19,279 bases of DNA from Candidatus Poribacteria bacterium. GTDB taxonomy: Bacteria; Poribacteria; WGA-4E; UBA9662. The position numbers were made by a program, and so were the translations under genes. The notes under the pieces were generated by a model. It was not told the origin of the DNA and ran no database searches. It worked only from the letters and a program-made list of their open reading frames with translations. The DNA lies in assembly GCA_002729015.1 (NCBI GenBank), contig PBVO01000036.1, forward strand, positions 1-19,279, given 5' to 3'. Positions 15,144-19,279 of the stretch are shown here, in pieces (within the stretch, counting starts at the first letter, position 1; each line of letters opens with the position of its first letter).

Positions 15144-15905
15144 TTGATAATACTCGTCTGGTTTTCTAGGTTGTGAGTCAAATCCATAGATACGAAGCAT
15201 CTCTGGTGTAGAGCGTTGATAGACTTCTTCTTTCAAATGGTTGACAAAATCAAACTGGGGTTTCATAAAAGATCGGCCACAAAAACATATTAAAGCAATA
15301 CGGTCACTTTCGGTTACATTAGCACCAGCTGCATGCCAAATTGCACCATTGAACAGAAAAACGGACCCCTTAGGTGCATGAAGTCGTTTTTCACCTGAAT
15401 CAGTGGATAAATTAGGAGGCGGTTTTTTAAGACGGAGGTGACTTTCGGGAACAAATCGGGTGCCACCGTTTTCTGCGCTGAAATCGTCTAATAACCACAA
15501 AGAATTAACAAAGACGGGAAAACTTGGTAAGGGTTCCGGCATCTGGCTTAGTGTGTGGTCTATATGGTAATTACTATCTTTTGCTCCCGGCCTAATAATA
15601 TTGGAAGTTAGTGTACTAAGAATATAGTCTTCCCCCAACATGTATTCGAAATATGGTACGACTCTTGGGTGAGCAACCAACCGTTCAAAAGATTTTCCTT
15701 TATTCACTAACCATCGGACTAATTGGCCTTTACCATCTGAGTGAGACAAGGCAATACCTTTATCCTGTTCAATCTCTGCTAACTGCAATAATCGCGATCG
15801 GTAATGGTCAATTTCGGCCAAAGATAGTACATCCGGTATAACTATGTAACCCTTTTGGTCTAATTGTTTTTTCTCAGAATTTGTTAATTTGTATTTCTTT
15901 GACAT
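15141..15905 (-). CDS. Phytanoyl-CoA dioxygenase family (PhyH) protein, short form
   Basis: A 254-residue Fe(II)/2-oxoglutarate oxygenase, unrelated in detail to the larger PhyH protein at 9981-11087. The iron ligands His114 and Asp116 (NYHIDHT) and His191 (IWHAAGAN) are present, with Arg202 as the likely 2-oxoglutarate ligand. SLWLLDDFSAENGGTRFVPESH and APKGSVFLFNGAIWH are typical family strands. The length matches compact bacterial PhyH proteins that hydroxylate free acids, amino acids or secondary metabolites. It lies 17 bases after the IorA-like gene, so the two are probably cotranscribed. The substrate is unknown. Confidence 0.85.
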   Translation of the reverse strand: MSKKYKLTNSEKKQLDQKGYIVIPDVLSLAEIDHYRSRLLQLAEIEQDKGIALSHSDGKGQLVRWLVNKGKSFERLVAHPRVVPYFEYMLGEDYILSTLTSNIIRPGAKDSNYHIDHTLSQMPEPLPSFPVFVNSLWLLDDFSAENGGTRFVPESHLRLKKPPPNLSTDSGEKRLHAPKGSVFLFNGAIWHAAGANVTESDRIALICFCGRSFMKPQFDFVNHLKEEVYQRSTPEMLRIYGFDSQPRKPDEYYQ

Positions 15906-15922
15906 AAACTAATTCTAAATAC

Positions 15923-17509
15923 CTATACTGGTCTACATTTCTTCCGAATTACAATTGCGTATAACCCATCTGGTGAGCTAAGTGCCTGATAAAAGATGGA
16001 TCGCATTGTTGCTTCATCATCACACTCTTCAATTATCCACATTTTATCGACTTGGCAAGTTTGTATCAAGTCTACGATTGGCACACCATTTTTGTCTGGA
16101 GTAGGTTGATTTCCTGTAGTTACAGCTCCACCATTATCTAAAATAATAGCCAGTAGAGTTTTATTACTAAATCTTGCTTGTATTAGGGCATTTATTCCAC
16201 TATGGTAAAATGCTGAGTCACCAAATACGGCTACCGACTTTTGCCCTATATCTGCGGACTGATGACCAATTGCTACACCTATGGATGAACCCATGCACAG
16301 TTTAGCATCCAAAAGTTTACCTGCCATGATAACACAGCCTGGATCGCCTATTAAAAATGGGTTCTGGTCTAGTTTCTCTGCTTCTTCTCTAAGACTTGTC
16401 AAAATCTCAATATATGGACAGCCGGCACAATAAGATTTACGAAAGGGTTTCTCTTGTTCCCAATTGGCTTCTAGATACTTTTTCTTTGGTCTAAAATCGG
16501 GTAAAAATTTTCTCAAAGATTGTTGAATATGCCATCGAAATAACTCACCGACCCAGTTAACATGGCCCGTTCTTTTTCCATAAAGCTTGGGGCAATGCCC
16601 ACTGTCGTAACCAATAGATTTTAGAGAATCTTCCAAGTAAGGATCTACTTCCTCAAAAACCAAAATTTCTTCGCATTGACTGAGAAATTGTATCACTAGT
16701 TTTTTAGGTAAAGGATAAAGCGAATTCATCTTCATCAGTTTTACACTAGAATTATATCCATCTAGTGCTTCTTGCAACTTCGTATACACAAAACCTGTTG
16801 CAATAATGCCCTTCGATTTTTGAGAATTACCCTCTATACTGTTGAAAGGTAGTTGACTAAAATCTAGAGTCGATTGTTCATTCTTTTGGTGCAGTATCTT
16901 GTGATCGCTAGTTGTTTTATCCAAGGCAGCAATCCATCGCATCGGAGATCGGTCTGGATGCTGAGCTGGGTGATAACTAGGAGGTTGTAAGGGAGGTACC
17001 ATTTCCTGTCGGGTCGTGAAACTACGAGTTATCCGAATGATTACTATTGTTTTCAGCTCTTCTGAATATTCGAAGGCCCACTTGACCATTTCTCGACCCT
17101 CTTGTAATGTGGAGGGTTCTAACATGGGTAATTCAGCCATCTGAGCAATAAACCTAGTATCTTGCTCATTTTGAGACCCCCAAGCACCAGGATCATCACC
17201 AACAAGAATAACCAATCCCGAATGAATGCCTGTCATATTCAAGACCATTAGAGTATCTAGAGCGACGTTCATACCAACACTTTTAAGGCAAACTAAGGAG
17301 CGCTTACCTCCCTGAGATACACCAGCTGCAATATCAAGAGCTATTCGTTCATTAAGACACCATTGAGTTTGATGTCCAAACTTCAGCTTAGTTTCCGATA
17401 AAACGTTAAATGTCCCAGTTCCAGGAGAACCGGGGTAACCAGTTACCACTGATACCCCAGCCTCTATAGCTCCCCAAGCGATGGCATAGTCTCCATTAAT
17501 TGTTTCCAT
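15923..17509 (-). CDS. IorA-like 2-oxoacid (indolepyruvate) ferredoxin oxidoreductase subunit lacking the ferredoxin domain
   Basis: A 528-residue TPP enzyme. The N-terminal pyrimidine-binding region (about 1-165) has VVTGYPGSPGTG, CLNERIALDIAAG and ILVGDDPGAWGSQNEQDTRF, all close to IorA. A linking domain follows (about 230-335), then the TPP-binding region (about 355-500) with CAGCP (361-365), GDPGC, CMGSSIGVAIGHQ, GDSAFYHSG and ILDNGGAVTTGNQPTPD. IorA oxidatively decarboxylates arylpyruvates to acyl-CoA with ferredoxin. Standard IorA is about 100 residues longer and ends in two [4Fe-4S] motifs; this one stops just after the TPP domain (IVIRKKCRPV). No IorB-like gene is adjacent. It might use a separate ferredoxin, or catalyse a non-redox reaction. 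The start is ATG 17509, with AGG seven bases upstream; TTG 17512 is the alternative. Confidence 0.83.
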   Translation of the reverse strand: METINGDYAIAWGAIEAGVSVVTGYPGSPGTGTFNVLSETKLKFGHQTQWCLNERIALDIAAGVSQGGKRSLVCLKSVGMNVALDTLMVLNMTGIHSGLVILVGDDPGAWGSQNEQDTRFIAQMAELPMLEPSTLQEGREMVKWAFEYSEELKTIVIIRITRSFTTRQEMVPPLQPPSYHPAQHPDRSPMRWIAALDKTTSDHKILHQKNEQSTLDFSQLPFNSIEGNSQKSKGIIATGFVYTKLQEALDGYNSSVKLMKMNSLYPLPKKLVIQFLSQCEEILVFEEVDPYLEDSLKSIGYDSGHCPKLYGKRTGHVNWVGELFRWHIQQSLRKFLPDFRPKKKYLEANWEQEKPFRKSYCAGCPYIEILTSLREEAEKLDQNPFLIGDPGCVIMAGKLLDAKLCMGSSIGVAIGHQSADIGQKSVAVFGDSAFYHSGINALIQARFSNKTLLAIILDNGGAVTTGNQPTPDKNGVPIVDLIQTCQVDKMWIIEECDDEATMRSIFYQALSSPDGLYAIVIRKKCRPV

Positions 17510-17627
17510 CAACCTACCTAAGTTTTTGTAACACTTGTTTACGAACAGAAAATGCTCAACTTTCTAAATACTATTTTCATCATTCAAACCTGACTAAATC
17601 CAGAAACAAATGGTATCATCATAGACA

Positions 17628-19279
17628 ATGAAAGAACTTTTCAGACGAATACGGGGTTCATCAACCCCTGGCCAATTCCTTCTTTTCATTTGCTTATTGG
17701 TACTCTTATCTTTTTTCATCCTACTCCCAATTTTGCAAGTGATTTACGTCGCATTTACTGAAAATGGTCGCCTAACACTAACCCACTTTGTCAATTTTTT
17801 CAAGCAGCCTTCGCTAAACGAGGCTTTGTGGCGAAGTTTATGGGTAGGTGTTATCGTAGTTTTCTTTAGCAGTATTATTAGCTTACCTTTGGCTTTATTT
17901 ACCACCCGTTATAACTTCAAAGGTCGATTGATCGTTCAAACACTGGGCGTTTTACCATTGGTCATGCCAGCTTTTGTTAGCGCTATTGCTCTACAAACAA
18001 TTTTGGGGCGAAGTGGTATGATCAATCAAATTATCCGGATGTTTTTTGGTACGACCATTCCTTTCATGGACGGATTAACCGGTGTTGTTTTAGTTCAAAC
18101 ATTACACTACTTTCCCTTTATTTTACTTAATTCTGTATCAGCATTAGAAAACGCAGACCTCTCCCTGGAAGAAGCTGGAAGAAACCTAGGAGCTTCCGGA
18201 TGGAAACTGTTTCGCCAAATCACATTTCCACTGATGCAACCAGGGTATATGGCTGGTGCACTAATTGTTTTTATCAAAAGTATAGACGATCTCGGTACAC
18301 CCCTGATGCTTGGTTATCATAATTTGTTAGCACCTCTAGCTTATCAACAAATTACCGCTATTAATGGCAATAGTACAATGGGATATGTTATTTCTGTAAT
18401 TCTGGTTGTGTTATCTCTCTTCTCATTGGTTCTTGCACTGCACTATCTTAAGCAATCGGAATATGTACAACAAAAGTCAGGTAGTTCCATTTCTAGACTG
18501 CAAATTTTTGGTTGGAAAGGTTGGACGATTAGTGGTTTCTGTATAATTTTGTTAACTTTTTGCTTACTGCCACACATAGGTATTTTTCTAATGTCTATTG
18601 CTAAATCTTGGAACTTTACAGTTCTGCCCAAAATCTATACCACTACCAATTTCACCAGAGTTTTTGCCGATGCCCCAAAAATGATACTTAATACTATTGT
18701 ATACGCTGCATTGGCGGCTCTGATTGATATATTTCTAGGAGCCATAATTTCTTTCATACTGCTTAGAGGAAAGATGCTAGGCCGAACAATTTTGGATTTC
18801 ATTGCCACATTACCTTTAGCAGTCCCAGGTGTAGTTTTGGCAATTGGCTACCTAAGAATATTCCACACGATAGATTTGCCTGTCATTGGTAAACCACTGA
18901 CTGAGACTTGGTTGATCCTAGTAATTGTCTACGCGGTTCGCAGATTACCATACACAGTTCGATCTTGCTATGCTACGTTGCAACAAATTCACATATCTCT
19001 AGAAGAAGCCTCAAAAAATCTAGGTGCAAATACTCTATCTACCTTTACTAAAATCGTTTTACCCCTAATGTTACCAGGTATTGTAGCAGGTGGAATCATG
19101 GCCTTCATTAGCTCTTCAGTCGAATTAAGTTCGACTTTAATGCTCGTACCAAGAAATGAAATGGCCCCTATTTCTTACGGCATATATTTGTATATGCAAG
19201 AAACTACAGGTAGAGGACCAAGCGCGAGCTTAGGGGTAATTGCTATTATTATAGTTTCAATTGGAACTTACGCTGTTAA
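17628..19279 (+). CDS. Iron(III)-type ABC transporter permease, fused two-domain (partial, continues past right edge)
   Basis: The frame opens at ATG 17628 and is still open at the window end (550 complete codons), so only the C-terminus is missing. It encodes two fused binding-protein-dependent permease domains of the FbpB/SfuB/AfuB type, with about twelve membrane helices and one EAA loop per half: EEAGRNLGASGWKLFRQITF (181-200) and EEASKNLGANTLSTFTKIVL (459-478), each followed by P-L-M-x-P-G. Homologues import ferric iron; close relatives take thiamine or 2-aminoethylphosphonate, so iron is the leading but not the only ligand. Binding protein and ATPase are not in view and may lie to the right. 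The gene is divergent from the IorA-like gene across 118 bases, in which I see no clear promoter or Fur site. Confidence 0.85.
   Translation, partial: MKELFRRIRGSSTPGQFLLFICLLVLLSFFILLPILQVIYVAFTENGRLTLTHFVNFFKQPSLNEALWRSLWVGVIVVFFSSIISLPLALFTTRYNFKGRLIVQTLGVLPLVMPAFVSAIALQTILGRSGMINQIIRMFFGTTIPFMDGLTGVVLVQTLHYFPFILLNSVSALENADLSLEEAGRNLGASGWKLFRQITFPLMQPGYMAGALIVFIKSIDDLGTPLMLGYHNLLAPLAYQQITAINGNSTMGYVISVILVVLSLFSLVLALHYLKQSEYVQQKSGSSISRLQIFGWKGWTISGFCIILLTFCLLPHIGIFLMSIAKSWNFTVLPKIYTTTNFTRVFADAPKMILNTIVYAALAALIDIFLGAIISFILLRGKMLGRTILDFIATLPLAVPGVVLAIGYLRIFHTIDLPVIGKPLTETWLILVIVYAVRRLPYTVRSCYATLQQIHISLEEASKNLGANTLSTFTKIVLPLMLPGIVAGGIMAFISSSVELSSTLMLVPRNEMAPISYGIYLYMQETTGRGPSASLGVIAIIIVSIGTYAV

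Noticed and set aside
1..19279. CRISPR arrays, transposase genes, tRNA genes or phage genes
   Set aside because: No regularly spaced direct repeats, no transposase-like proteins, no tRNA-like cloverleaf and no phage functions were seen on reading both strands.

Overview
The window is AT-rich (roughly 40% G+C by eye), tightly packed, and comes from a Gram-negative-type bacterium. The mix of genes is typical of marine or sponge-associated, poorly cultivated lineages such as Candidatus Poribacteria and its relatives: phytanoyl-CoA dioxygenase-like oxygenases, a sulfatase, a secreted LamG protein, an enolase-superfamily dehydratase, a xylose-isomerase-like TIM barrel and orphan TPP enzymes. That lineage is an impression from gene content, not a demonstrated placement. 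No rRNA, tRNA, CRISPR array, insertion sequence or phage gene was seen.

Layout. (1) 1-507: the 5' end of a minus-strand gene for an exported protein that runs off the left edge, then about 380 nt without a convincing gene. This stretch holds a perfect 24-bp palindrome, several long-range complementary segments and a good sigma70-type promoter. (2) 508-900 (+): a small DUF7009-like protein, converging with one spacer base on (3) a minus-strand block 5568->902: an NfeD/YqiJ-like membrane protein, two different flotillin-like SPFH proteins and a galactonate-dehydratase-like enolase-superfamily enzyme. The first three look like a membrane-microdomain operon. (4) 5874-9050 (+): an oligopeptide-type ABC importer fragment with one permease (DppC/YejE type) and two ATPases (DppD, DppF), but no DppB-type permease and no binding protein in the window. 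(5) 17509->9055 (-): a metabolic run of an IorA-like 2-oxoacid:ferredoxin oxidoreductase subunit, a PhyH oxygenase, an arylsulfatase-type hydrolase, a secreted LamG protein, an acetolactate-synthase-like TPP enzyme, a second PhyH oxygenase, and a TIM-barrel isomerase gene broken by one in-frame TAA. (6) 17628 to the right edge (+): a fused two-domain iron(III)-type ABC permease that continues past the window.

How it may work together. Block 5 pairs two Fe(II)/2-oxoglutarate oxygenases with two TPP enzymes, a sulfatase and a sugar-isomerase-like barrel, next to a peptide-type importer and an iron-type permease. This looks like an accessory catabolic region for a sulfated or oxygenated organic compound, but the substrate cannot be read from sequence. 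A Fur-box-like site lies between the first PhyH gene and the sulfatase, which would fit iron-responsive control. The most solid unusual observations are the single-stop disruption of the TIM-barrel gene, the perfect 24-bp palindrome, the NfeD plus twin-flotillin operon, and the IorA homologue lacking its ferredoxin domain and partner subunit.
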